The notes under the pieces were generated by a model, which searched no databases, was not told the DNA's origin, and worked only from the letters and a program-made list of their open reading frames with translations. A stretch of 17,952 bases of DNA from a bacterium (GTDB taxonomy: Bacteria > JAMCPX01): contig JAJYLM010000032.1 in NCBI GenBank assembly GCA_021787655.1, positions 1-17,952 of the forward strand. Reading direction: 5' to 3'. Positions 1-6,783 of this stretch are shown piece after piece (the first letter of the stretch is position 1; every line of letters begins with the position of its first letter). A program made the position numbers and the translations under genes.

Positions 1-10
1 TTCGGGAAAT

Positions 11-40
11 TTAAGATTAAAGATTCAATATTCAAAATAA
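11..40. repeat. AT-rich intergenic repeat, copy 1 (TTGAATCTTTA family)
   Basis: Immediately downstream of the M16 protease gene. The minus strand of 18-28 reads TTGAATCTTTA exactly, inside a longer stretch that resembles the block at 2857-2893; both share ATATTGAATCTTTA. The same 11-mer occurs three more times at 12494-12550. All copies are intergenic. This copy is inverted relative to the others on the plus strand. Its function is unknown. Confidence 0.65.
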
Positions 41-67
41 CCCCCTTAGTCCCCCTTGTCAGGGGGA
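41..67. repeat. REP-like GC palindrome
   Basis: TCCCCCT (50-56) pairs perfectly with AGGGGGA (61-67) around a TGTC loop, giving a 7-bp stem. A further run of five Cs at 41-45 could compete for the G arm. It lies 22 nt beyond the M16 protease stop codon. On the minus strand no T tract follows, so it is a poor intrinsic terminator. It could stabilise the 3' end or be a short dispersed palindrome (REP type). Only one copy is present in the window, so repetitiveness is inferred. Confidence 0.45.
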
Positions 68-88
68 GATACAAACATCGGCATAGGC

Positions 89-2695
89 TTAGCGGGGGAC
101 GAGCACCAGCGTTGTAAAGCGGTCGAGTGCAAAATACTTTCTGATGACTTCGTTCACGTCGCTGCGGGTGACCTGCTTAATAAACTCCGGGAATTTATGG
201 TAATAGTCCACGCTCCGGTCGAACAGCTCGTTGTACGCGAGCATGCTCGATATACTCAGTGCCATCTGCTTGCGGCTGTCGTAGTCAGAGAGCAGGTAGC
301 GCTTGCTGTTCTCGAGCTCCATATCGTTGACACCCGCGGTATACAGCTTCTCCATCTCCGTACGGATGATCCCGAGTGACGGTTCTGCCTTCTCCGGGGA
401 TGTCGAGGTATAGATGCCGAACCATCCCCTGTTGTTCAGCTTGGCCTCTCCGATGGTCTGCACTGCATAACACATCCCGCGCTTGTCGCGCAGTTCCACG
501 AACAGCCTGCCGCTCTGCCCGCCGAGTATCTGGTCCAGCAGCATCAGGACAAACCGGTCTTCGTGGTTCACCGGGACGGTGAGCGTGCCGGTGATAATGT
601 GCGCCTGGTTTTTTTCCATGGCATACTTCTCTGTTTTTACGGCATGCACCGCCGGATGCAGCTTATAGGAGGGAGGCAGGGCGTGTGTGCCGGCCTTCAT
701 CCGTGAGAGGTAACGTGCAATCTTTTTAACCATGTCCGTGCCGTCCATGTCCCCGACCACCGAGACAACGCCGTTCCTGCCTGTCACGAACTTCTCATAC
801 GCATCCACAAGATCGGGCCTCGCAATCTTCCTGATGGTCGCCTCGCTGCCCTTTTCCGGCAGGCTGAGGGAGGTACGGTTGTAGATCTGGCGCAGAAACG
901 CGTTGCGCGCCTGCAGACCGATATTGTCCTTGTCCGCCTTGATATCCGCTATGACATCGTTCTGAATGCGCTGTATCTCGTCTTTTTCAAAGGTCGAATT
1001 CTGGAGCATATCCGCAAACAGGCTCAGGCCGTCATCCGTGTATTTGTTGAGGAACTCACCGGTTATGCCGAACGTCTGTTTCGTCCGCACCGGTGAGAAC
1101 ATGCCTGAAATGTTGTCGCTTTCCCGCTCGATATCGCTCTCTTTCCTGTAGTGGGTGCCTTTCTTGAGCATCAGAGACATGATGTTGACAAGTCCTGTTT
1201 TATCCCGGGGCTCTTCCGTTATGTCAGCGAGGAACAGCGCTGAAACCGCGATAATCGGCACCGTATGCTTTTCCTTGAGGACCAGGCGCAGGCCGTTTTC
1301 AAAGGTCGCTGTCAGGATGTCGCCCGTGTGCTTGACCGCATAATCCATGCCCGTGACTGCCGGATGGACGACGCGCACGCGCTGTTGTGCAGCCGTGGCC
1401 TTCTTCGGCAGAAGCGCAACCGTGTTCAGCCGTGAGGGAACAAGGTACTTGTTGATCACAGAGCCAATCATCGCGGGGGTGACGCTGTCGATCCTCCTGG
1501 TGTAATCCATAATATAGTCGATACCGCCCATCTCCACGACTGCCTCTCCGATCTTCATCCCGCGCTGCTTGACGGTTTCGAGATCATAGATGAACATGCT
1601 CTTGAGCATCTGCTTGGCACGCGCTATCTCTTCGTGCGTCGGAAGCTGGACACCGGAGTCTGCAACGGTGCTCATGATCATATCGAACGCCCGCTGGAGC
1701 TTTTCCGGCTCCGTGGTGCCGCTGATGCTGAAGAACCCGGTGTAGCGGTTCGCCGACGAGGACACCATGATACTGTCCACCAGCCTGTTTTCGTTCTTCA
1801 CGATGCGCGGAAGGCGCGATGTGTCATTGCCGCCGAGGATATAGGAAAACACCTCCAGCGCAAAGCTGTCCTGTTCCGTTACCGGCGGTGTCACGAACCC
1901 CATTGCATAGTACGTGTCCTTGACGTCCATTGTCCTGATGAGGGACTGCTGACGCCGCTGCCCGGGTGCCGGCGGCCTGATATGCCTGACAACACCGCTG
2001 GATTTCATGGACTCGAACGCCTTGTAGATGCCCTGCTCTACCTGCTGTTTCGGTATATCGCCGGCGACAATTACACTGATATTCGAGGGCGTGTACCAGC
2101 GTTTGTAGTGCGTAAAGATGGTGTTCCTGCTGAACGAGCTGACGGTCCGCTCGCTCCCGATGATGGGACGTGCATAGGGATGGTCCTTGTATGCAAGGCC
2201 GTAGAGCTTCAGGAACAGGGTCTGGTACGTATCGTCCCTGCCCCGCTTGATCTCGTCGATAACGACCTTTTTTTCCATCGTGAGTTCGTCCTGATCGAAC
2301 GATGGATTGATGATAGTCTGCGCAAGCACATCCATGGCTTTGTGAAAGTAGGTGTTCTTGATCGTGATATAAAACACCGTTTCTTCGAAGGACGTAAAGG
2401 CGTTGATATAACCGCCGAGTGCCTCGATCTCCTTGGCGATGACTGCTATCTTGGTGTTTGCAGTCCCTTTGAAGAACATGTGCTCGATGAGGTGCGAAAT
2501 ACCCGCAGACTTTGCGGGCTCGTCTGCACTGCCGGTATTCACCCATGCCTGGATGGACACCAGGGGCGTGTCGGGCACGTGATCGTAGAACACCTTCAGG
2601 CCGTTGGGAAGGCTGAAGGTCTCTATGGTTTGATATTGGTCTGTGCCTGTTCCCCCGACAGCCGGAATGGTGTATAATTTAGTGTATAATTTCAT
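89..2695 (-). CDS. M16 family zinc metalloprotease, single-chain two-half form
   Basis: A protein of 868 aa in the pitrilysin/processing-peptidase family, which degrades peptides inside a clamshell of two homologous halves. The N-terminal half has the inverted zinc motif HLIEH (H68, E71, H72). The third ligand is probably E148, in VVIDEIKRG about 75 residues later, the usual spacing. The C-terminal half, from about residue 455, begins with the typical FENGLRLVLKE strand but has no HxxEH. It keeps the GGQSGRLFVELRDKRGMCYAV segment that in this family helps bind substrate. The protein therefore looks like an active half fused to an inactive half, where many bacteria use two separate subunits. 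No signal peptide is visible at the mapped start. The start is supported by a strong AAGGAGGT Shine-Dalgarno. A 12-bp tandem duplication just after the start codon produces KLYTKLYT. The gene has its own upstream promoter-like sequence and ends at the left repeat cluster. Family is certain; substrate is unknown. Confidence 0.93.
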   Translation of the reverse strand: MKLYTKLYTIPAVGGTGTDQYQTIETFSLPNGLKVFYDHVPDTPLVSIQAWVNTGSADEPAKSAGISHLIEHMFFKGTANTKIAVIAKEIEALGGYINAFTSFEETVFYITIKNTYFHKAMDVLAQTIINPSFDQDELTMEKKVVIDEIKRGRDDTYQTLFLKLYGLAYKDHPYARPIIGSERTVSSFSRNTIFTHYKRWYTPSNISVIVAGDIPKQQVEQGIYKAFESMKSSGVVRHIRPPAPGQRRQQSLIRTMDVKDTYYAMGFVTPPVTEQDSFALEVFSYILGGNDTSRLPRIVKNENRLVDSIMVSSSANRYTGFFSISGTTEPEKLQRAFDMIMSTVADSGVQLPTHEEIARAKQMLKSMFIYDLETVKQRGMKIGEAVVEMGGIDYIMDYTRRIDSVTPAMIGSVINKYLVPSRLNTVALLPKKATAAQQRVRVVHPAVTGMDYAVKHTGDILTATFENGLRLVLKEKHTVPIIAVSALFLADITEEPRDKTGLVNIMSLMLKKGTHYRKESDIERESDNISGMFSPVRTKQTFGITGEFLNKYTDDGLSLFADMLQNSTFEKDEIQRIQNDVIADIKADKDNIGLQARNAFLRQIYNRTSLSLPEKGSEATIRKIARPDLVDAYEKFVTGRNGVVSVVGDMDGTDMVKKIARYLSRMKAGTHALPPSYKLHPAVHAVKTEKYAMEKNQAHIITGTLTVPVNHEDRFVLMLLDQILGGQSGRLFVELRDKRGMCYAVQTIGEAKLNNRGWFGIYTSTSPEKAEPSLGIIRTEMEKLYTAGVNDMELENSKRYLLSDYDSRKQMALSISSMLAYNELFDRSVDYYHKFPEFIKQVTRSDVNEVIRKYFALDRFTTLVLVPR
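2670..2693. repeat. 12-bp tandem duplication at the start of the M16 protease gene
   Basis: Plus-strand GTGTATAATTTA (2670-2681) is followed directly by the same 12-mer at 2682-2693 with one mismatch at the last base. It encodes two consecutive KLYT units (residues 2-9) on the minus strand. This in-frame slippage-type repeat lies ahead of the conserved domain and adds four residues. Confidence 0.7.
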
Positions 2696-2728
2696 ATTAC
2701 CTCCTTCAAAAGGTAATGCTTATATAGG

Positions 2729-2756
2729 AATATGTGTAGTTGACACGGCAAGTCAA
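2729..2756 (-). promoter_or_regulatory. Probable sigma70-type promoter of the M16 protease gene with inverted repeat
   Basis: On the minus strand, TTGACT (2756-2751) is followed after 16 nt by CATATT (2734-2729). The implied start lies near 2722, giving a leader of about 27 nt that contains the AAGGAGGT ribosome site. A perfect inverted repeat, GTTGAC (2739-2744) and GTCAAC (2752-2757) with a 7-nt spacer, overlaps the -35 box and could be an operator. Confidence 0.4.
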
Positions 2757-2856
2757 CAGTTTGTACGGCATAAAACTTATCTTTATTATTTTACAGGTGG
2801 TTAGGCCAACCCCGCCCATTAAGCTTGAATCGCAAATCTTTCGGGCTTAGGTTTTA

Positions 2857-2893
2857 ATATTGAATCTTTACTATTGAATTTTTAATCTTTAAG
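2857..2893. repeat. AT-rich intergenic repeat, copy 2 (TTGAATCTTTA family)
   Basis: Plus-strand TTGAATCTTTA occurs exactly at 2860-2870. It is followed by CTATTGAAT, which matches the 12492-12515 block with one substitution, and then by a TTTAATCTTTAAG tail resembling copy 1. It runs through the cinA stop codon (2889-2891), so the repeat supplies the end of the gene. A more diverged relative may lie at 2825-2841. The rest of the 2696-2888 gap holds only the M16 promoter region. Confidence 0.6.
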
Positions 2894-3368
2894 CTTGTTG
2901 ATTTAGTGTCTGTATCAGCATTCGAAGTGCTGCCTTGGTTGTGTCCTTACGGTTACCATCCCTCTCTTTTTGAAAATTAAACTTTTTCACCTCGATATCC
3001 GTGCCGTTCGCAACCGCAATATATACAAGGCCGACCGGCTTCTTTGCCGTACCACCGTCAGGTCCCGCAACACCGGTCACAGCAATGGCAAAGTCCGCGT
3101 GCATGAGCCGCTGGACACCCCGGGCCATTGCCACTGCAACCTGCGATGAAACCGCACCGTGCCTTTCTATCAACGCCCTGCTGACCCGCAGTACCTTGAT
3201 CTTCACATCATTCGAATAGCTCACCACACTGCCCATAAAATAGCGTGAACTGCCCGGTATGTCCGTGATGACCTTCGCAATCATCCCGCCGGTGCAGGAC
3301 TCTGCTGTTGCAACCGTTTTCTGCTGCATGACAAGAACGTTGCCGAGTTTCTCTGCCAGTGCCTTCAT
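2889..3368 (-). CDS. pncC: CinA C-terminal domain protein (nicotinamide-nucleotide amidohydrolase, PncC type)
   Basis: A 159-aa stand-alone CinA C-terminal domain. The family deamidates nicotinamide mononucleotide to nicotinate mononucleotide in pyridine-nucleotide salvage, recycling the NMN made by DNA ligase. Characteristic segments are AESCTGG (22-28, with the conserved S24), VVSYSNDVK (48-56), GAVSSQVA (71-78) and AVTGVAGPDGGTAKKPVG (96-113). The length matches single-domain family members. The N-terminal molybdopterin-binding-like half found in full CinA is absent. Its ATG overlaps the TGA of the upstream release-factor-like gene by 4 nt (3365-3368), so the two are probably translationally coupled. 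The last codons lie within the AT-rich repeat. The family call is strong; the enzymatic role is carried over from family knowledge. Confidence 0.92.
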   Translation of the reverse strand: MKALAEKLGNVLVMQQKTVATAESCTGGMIAKVITDIPGSSRYFMGSVVSYSNDVKIKVLRVSRALIERHGAVSSQVAVAMARGVQRLMHADFAIAVTGVAGPDGGTAKKPVGLVYIAVANGTDIEVKKFNFQKERDGNRKDTTKAALRMLIQTLNQQA

Positions 3369-3772
3369 GCGTCCGTGTCCCCCACCCAGGATCGGGATGC
3401 CTTTTTCCCGGCTGTATGCTTCTTGTCCTGAAGTACCTTTTCTTTTGCCCGCTTCGAGCGCTTTCTCTTCTGCCTTCGTATCTTTTCGATCTCCTGCCGG
3501 ATCCTGCTGCGCTCTCCGAGGACCGCTTCTTCGACCTTGTCGGCCAGCAGCCTGCGGGCAAGAAACCTGTTCATTGCCTGGGAGCGTTCCTGCTGCATCT
3601 TCACCTCGATGCCGGTCGGCAGGTGCTTCAGATAGACACAGGTCGCTGTCTTGTTGACGTTCTGCCCGCCATGCCCCTGCGCATGGATAAATTTTTCGGC
3701 AATATCCTCTTCCCGGATGCCCAGCGACTGCATCCGGTCCCTCAACTCTTTTTGCTTGGCTTCACTGATCAT
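3365..3772 (-). CDS. Release-factor-like protein with GGQ domain (probable ribosome-rescue hydrolase)
   Basis: A 135-aa single RF-1 domain protein. The catalytic GGQ loop is at 35-37 within IHAQGHGGQNVNKTATCVYLKH, the consensus that places glutamine in the peptidyl-transferase centre to release nascent peptide. The codon-recognition domains of true RF1/RF2 are missing. The C-terminus from about residue 86 is highly basic and predicted helical (RQEIEKIRRQKRKRSKRAKEK), resembling the tail that ArfB/YaeJ-type rescue factors thread into the mRNA channel of stalled ribosomes. The ATG at 3772 is preferred. A TTG at 3787 would add five residues, and neither start has a clear Shine-Dalgarno. It is the first gene of a two-gene unit with pncC, driven by a good promoter at 3810-3838. 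The exact subfamily (ArfB versus RF-like/PrfH-like) is not settled. Confidence 0.85.
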   Translation of the reverse strand: MISEAKQKELRDRMQSLGIREEDIAEKFIHAQGHGGQNVNKTATCVYLKHLPTGIEVKMQQERSQAMNRFLARRLLADKVEEAVLGERSRIRQEIEKIRRQKRKRSKRAKEKVLQDKKHTAGKKASRSWVGDTDA

Positions 3773-3809
3773 AAGTGCAAATAACAAATAAAAAATAAGT
3801 CTATGAGGA

Positions 3810-3838
3810 CTTATATGACGTATTTTTCAAAACGGCAA
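3810..3838 (-). promoter_or_regulatory. Promoter for the release-factor-like/pncC unit
   Basis: The minus strand reads TTGCCG (3838-3833), 17 nt, TATAAG (3815-3810), which is 4/6 and 5/6 to the sigma70 consensus at ideal spacing. Expected transcription start is near 3803, about 31 nt before the ATG. A perfect inverted repeat, ATAAGTC (3795-3801) and GACTTAT (3808-3814), covers the -10 box and start point. Confidence 0.55.
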
Positions 3839-3850
3839 CCCTGCGCTGCA

Positions 3851-3879
3851 TTGACATGCTCCTATGGTTCTGACATAAC
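3851..3879 (+). promoter_or_regulatory. parA promoter
   Basis: A perfect -35 TTGACA (3851-3856) is followed after 17 nt by CATAAC (3874-3879, 4/6). The predicted start point is near 3886, at most a few bases before the parA ATG, and no Shine-Dalgarno is present, so the message may be leaderless. The -10 sits in the spacer of a strong palindrome (3864-3890). Confidence 0.6.
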
Positions 3880-3890
3880 AACAGAACCAT
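3864..3890. promoter_or_regulatory. Palindrome spanning the parA -10 box and start codon (candidate operator)
   Basis: ATGGTTCTG (3864-3872) and CAGAACCAT (3882-3890) are exact reverse complements separated by 9 nt. The match continues outward for three more pairs if one T-G pair is allowed. The right arm ends inside the ATG. The position over the -10 suggests a repressor site. It does not resemble a parS sequence. Confidence 0.45.
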
Positions 3891-4686
3891 GGGCAAAATC
3901 ATATCCATAGCCAACCAAAAAGGCGGTGTCGGCAAAACAACAACAGCAGTCAACCTCGCCGCCAGCCTTGCCGTGGCAGAAAAAAAGATACTGCTCGTCG
4001 ACCTCGACCCCCAGGGGAATTCCACGAGCGGCTTCAGCATCGACAAGACCACCCTCGAGGCGAGCATCTATCACGCCATCATCGGCAAGAACAAGCTCTC
4101 GCAGATCATCAAGCACACGGAACTCGACTTTCTGAAGGTTGCACCTGCAAATCAGGACCTTATCGGCGCGGAGATAGAGCTGATCAACGTCATATCCCGG
4201 GAAACGAGGCTGAAGAGCGCACTTCGCGAGGTCCAGGAACTCTATGATTACATCATCATCGACTGTCCCCCGTCCCTCGGCATCCTCACGGTCAATGCCC
4301 TGACTGCTGCGGACAGTATCATCATCCCTCTCCAGTGCGAATACTATGCAATGGAAGGCCTGGGACAGCTCATGAAGACCGTGGAACTGGTCACGGAAAA
4401 CATCAACCATGTCCTCGAGATAGAAGGCATTTTGTTGACAATGTTCGACCCAAGGAATAATCTCTCGTTCCAGGTGAGGGACGAGATCGACCGTCACTTT
4501 GCATCCCTGAGATTTAAAACCGTTATCCCCAGAAGCGTGCGGCTGAGCGAGGCTCCGAGCTTTGGCAAGCCCGCGCTGCTCTACGACGTAACGTCAAAGG
4601 GGGCACGGAGCTATATAGATATGGCAAAGGAACTGCTCCAAAAACATAAAAACAAAGGAACACCCGAGCATGGAAAAAAAGCATAA
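3889..4686 (+). CDS. parA: Chromosome-partitioning ATPase ParA (Soj)
   Basis: A 265-aa chromosomal-type ParA/Soj ATPase. The ATP-bound dimer coats DNA nonspecifically and is stripped by ParB, which pulls or regulates the origin region. The deviant Walker A KGGVGKTT (11-18) carries the signature lysine. Walker A' is LLVDLDPQGN (35-43) and Walker B is IIIDCPPSLG (122-131). There is no N-terminal helix-turn-helix, so it is not the plasmid type that represses its own promoter. The start at 3889 places the P-loop at the usual distance, and upstream there is only promoter and palindrome with no Shine-Dalgarno. The 3' end overlaps parB by 17 nt. Call very secure. Confidence 0.97.
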   Translation: MGKIISIANQKGGVGKTTTAVNLAASLAVAEKKILLVDLDPQGNSTSGFSIDKTTLEASIYHAIIGKNKLSQIIKHTELDFLKVAPANQDLIGAEIELINVISRETRLKSALREVQELYDYIIIDCPPSLGILTVNALTAADSIIIPLQCEYYAMEGLGQLMKTVELVTENINHVLEIEGILLTMFDPRNNLSFQVRDEIDRHFASLRFKTVIPRSVRLSEAPSFGKPALLYDVTSKGARSYIDMAKELLQKHKNKGTPEHGKKA

Positions 4687-5524
4687 CGCCCTGGGCAAAG
4701 GGCTGTCCGCACTGATACCGGTGAGGACAAAAGAGGTGACGACCAGGGAAGGCTACTTCATCTGCCCCGTTGCAAAGATCTCGGTCAACAAACACCAGCC
4801 GCGCAAGGCGTTTTCCGACCGCACGATCGACGAGCTTGCCCAGTCCATCCAGGCGAACGGCATCCTCCAGCCCCTCGTGGTCAAACCCGACGGCAGCAAC
4901 TTCGAGCTGATCGCAGGGGAACGGCGGCTGCGGGCAGCGAAGAAGGCAGGGCTGAAAGAGGTGCCGGTCATCATCAAGGACGTCAACGAGCAGGACCAGC
5001 TGCTCCTCGCGCTGATAGAAAACCTCCAGCGGGAAGACATCAACCCCATCGACGAGGCAGACGGCTACCGGAAACTTATTGAGGAATTCAATCTGAACCA
5101 GGCCGATGTTGCAAAGAGGGTCGGCAAGGACAGGGCGACCGTCGCGAACGCCGTCAGGCTGCTGCGGCTCCCGGATGAGATAAAAAACGCCATCAAGAGC
5201 GGCAGCGTGAGCCCGGGTCATGCGCGGGCGATCCTCGCGCTCTCGCCGGTCGAGGAGCAGCTGCGGTTCTTCAGGAAGATCCGCGACGAAAAACTTACGG
5301 TCAGGGCTGCGGAAGGCTATGTCCACACACGCCAGACCAGGGCGAAAGAGGCGTCACGCCAGGGCGAGGCCGGATCCCAGATCAGTGCGATAGAGGATGA
5401 ATTGAGGAGGGTGTTCGCCACCAGGATCCGGGTCAGCCACAACGGGAGCAAGGGATGGATAGAAATCCATTATTCTTCCTTTGACGATCTCGACAGGATT
5501 TTAAACACGATACGGGGAGTTTAG
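4670..5524 (+). CDS. parB: Chromosome-partitioning protein ParB (Spo0J), parS-binding CTPase
   Basis: A 284-aa ParB. It loads as a clamp at parS sites near the origin, hydrolyses CTP and stimulates ParA. The N-terminus NALGKGLSALI (6-16) is the ParA-interacting segment. CTP-binding motifs are GERRLRA (83-89) and ENLQRED (117-123). A helix-turn-helix that reads parS covers about 143-166 (QADVAKRVGKDRATVANAV). A linker at about 222-238 leads to the C-terminal dimerisation domain ending in FDDLDRILNTI. It starts inside parA with an AAAGGA ribosome site about 12 nt upstream. The stop codon overlaps the AGGAGG ribosome site of the bactofilin gene, so parA-parB-bactofilin are tightly coupled. No good parS site was found in this window. 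Confidence 0.97.
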   Translation: MEKKHNALGKGLSALIPVRTKEVTTREGYFICPVAKISVNKHQPRKAFSDRTIDELAQSIQANGILQPLVVKPDGSNFELIAGERRLRAAKKAGLKEVPVIIKDVNEQDQLLLALIENLQREDINPIDEADGYRKLIEEFNLNQADVAKRVGKDRATVANAVRLLRLPDEIKNAIKSGSVSPGHARAILALSPVEEQLRFFRKIRDEKLTVRAAEGYVHTRQTRAKEASRQGEAGSQISAIEDELRRVFATRIRVSHNGSKGWIEIHYSSFDDLDRILNTIRGV

Positions 5525-5532
5525 GAGGCTCT

Positions 5533-5916
5533 ATGTTTGATAAAAAAGAAACCAACGTCAGTTCCGAAGAAATCCACACCATTATCGGGAAGGAAAGCTC
5601 GTTTGAAGGGAAGCTGGTATTCGACGGGGTCGTGCGGATAGACGGCTCATTCAAGGGTACCATACAGTCGAAGGGCAAACTGCTCATCGGGGAATCTGCT
5701 GTCCTTGAGGCAGAACTGGAGACCGGGACCCTCATCCTGAGCGGTTCGATCCAGGGCAATGTCATCGCCTTCGAACGGGTGGAAATCAAAGGGAAGGGGC
5801 GGTTCACCGGCAACATAAAGACTCCCGTTCTGCTGATCGATGAAGGTGCACAGTTCAACGGCACCTCGTCCATGGAACTCCAGAAGACATCGTCCATCGT
5901 CAAAGATTCCGAATAA
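5533..5916 (+). CDS. Bactofilin (polymer-forming cytoskeletal protein)
   Basis: A 127-aa bactofilin (DUF583). The family forms nucleotide-free filaments from a right-handed beta-helix core that often scaffold cell-wall enzymes or segregation proteins. Repeating short beta-strand rungs run from about residue 16 to 112 (for example SSFEGKLVFDGVVRIDG, GKLLIGESAVLEAEL, LILSGSIQGNVIAFE). They are flanked by a polar N-terminus and a short disordered Ser/Lys-rich tail. No membrane segment is visible. AGGAGG at 5523-5528 decides the start. It lies 8 nt after parB, and bactofilins are known to act with ParAB in Myxococcus, so a role in positioning the segregation machinery is plausible here. That role is inference from context. 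Confidence 0.93.
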   Translation: MFDKKETNVSSEEIHTIIGKESSFEGKLVFDGVVRIDGSFKGTIQSKGKLLIGESAVLEAELETGTLILSGSIQGNVIAFERVEIKGKGRFTGNIKTPVLLIDEGAQFNGTSSMELQKTSSIVKDSE

Positions 5917-5923
5917 TCCGTCC

Positions 5924-6766
5924 ATGGTCCATGCCTCGTCGTCCGCGCCTGCAAAACTCAACCTTTTTCTCTACGTCACCGGGACGCGGGACGACGGCTA
6001 CCACGACATTCTGACGCTGATGCAGAAGGTTTCCCTGTTCGACAGGATCGATATTTCGCTTGAGCCCGGTGACGCCATCCGCATCAGAACCTCGGCGCGG
6101 GGCATTCCTGTTGACGAACGCAATACGATCTACCGGGCAATCCAGCTCTTTTTCGGCAACGTCCCGGCGAAGAGGAAGCAGGTCACTGTGGACCTGGAAA
6201 AGAACATCCCGGTTGAAGCAGGCATGGGCGGTGCGAGCAGTGACGCTGCCTGCGTCCTGAAGCTGCTCAACAAGCTGACCCCCTCGTACTCGGAATCAGA
6301 GCTGACCGGGATTGCCGCACGTATCGGCTCGGACGTTCCGTTCTTCATGATGGACGGCAGCGGGCTCGCACGGGGCAGGGGCGACATCGTCGGCAAGGTC
6401 GGTATCGAGGGCCCCCTCTCCTACATCGTCGTGAAACCCGGGTTCGGCATATCCACCCGGAGGGCGTATTCCCTGTTAAAACCATTGACAAAACCCGGGC
6501 CTCCATCTATGTGCGATCTTGCTTTCTATACAAAAGATGCTATTATACGGTGTCTTCAAAACGACCTTGAGACAGTAACGGAGGAACATGCTTCTGAAAT
6601 ACATGCCATAAAGGAGAAGCTGATACAGTACGGGGCAAAAGCTGCTGCGATGACCGGAAGCGGGTCCTGTGTGTTTGGAATCTTCTTCGAGGAGCAGGAA
6701 GCACAAAAAGCATTGAACAAGATTTCAAAGGATTATACAACAGTTTATAAATTACACGGCATATAA
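5924..6766 (+). CDS. ispE: 4-diphosphocytidyl-2-C-methyl-D-erythritol kinase
   Basis: A 280-aa GHMP kinase. It phosphorylates CDP-methylerythritol using ATP in the MEP pathway to isoprenoid precursors. The substrate end APAKLNLFLYVTGTRDDGYH (9-27) includes the catalytic lysine K11. The glycine-rich ATP loop is PVEAGMGGASSDAA (96-109). The catalytic aspartate is probably D137 in IGSDVPFF. The C-terminal GHMP motif is MTGSGSCVFG (243-252). The ATG at 5924 matches the family's N-terminus, although the frame stays open upstream inside the bactofilin gene. There is no good Shine-Dalgarno, and with 7 nt after the bactofilin stop it is likely coupled. The last roughly 95 codons (from about 6475) are clearly AT-richer than the rest of the gene. 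Confidence 0.95.
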   Translation: MVHASSSAPAKLNLFLYVTGTRDDGYHDILTLMQKVSLFDRIDISLEPGDAIRIRTSARGIPVDERNTIYRAIQLFFGNVPAKRKQVTVDLEKNIPVEAGMGGASSDAACVLKLLNKLTPSYSESELTGIAARIGSDVPFFMMDGSGLARGRGDIVGKVGIEGPLSYIVVKPGFGISTRRAYSLLKPLTKPGPPSMCDLAFYTKDAIIRCLQNDLETVTEEHASEIHAIKEKLIQYGAKAAAMTGSGSCVFGIFFEEQEAQKALNKISKDYTTVYKLHGI

Positions 6767-6783
6767 CAAAGGAGGTAACAAGT

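Noticed and set aside
1634..2677. A 347-codon plus-strand frame opposite the M16 protease
   Set aside because: The minus-strand gene carries the conserved zinc motif and a strong ribosome site. The antisense frame has no start context and no recognisable motifs.
2740..2775. Plus-strand promoter from TTGACA at 2740
   Set aside because: No acceptable -10 lies at 16-18 nt, and any transcript would run antisense to pncC without a gene.
5840..5923. Longer ispE beginning inside the bactofilin gene
   Set aside because: The extra 28 residues overlap the bactofilin reading frame and do not match the IspE N-terminus; conserved sequence begins just after the ATG at 5924.
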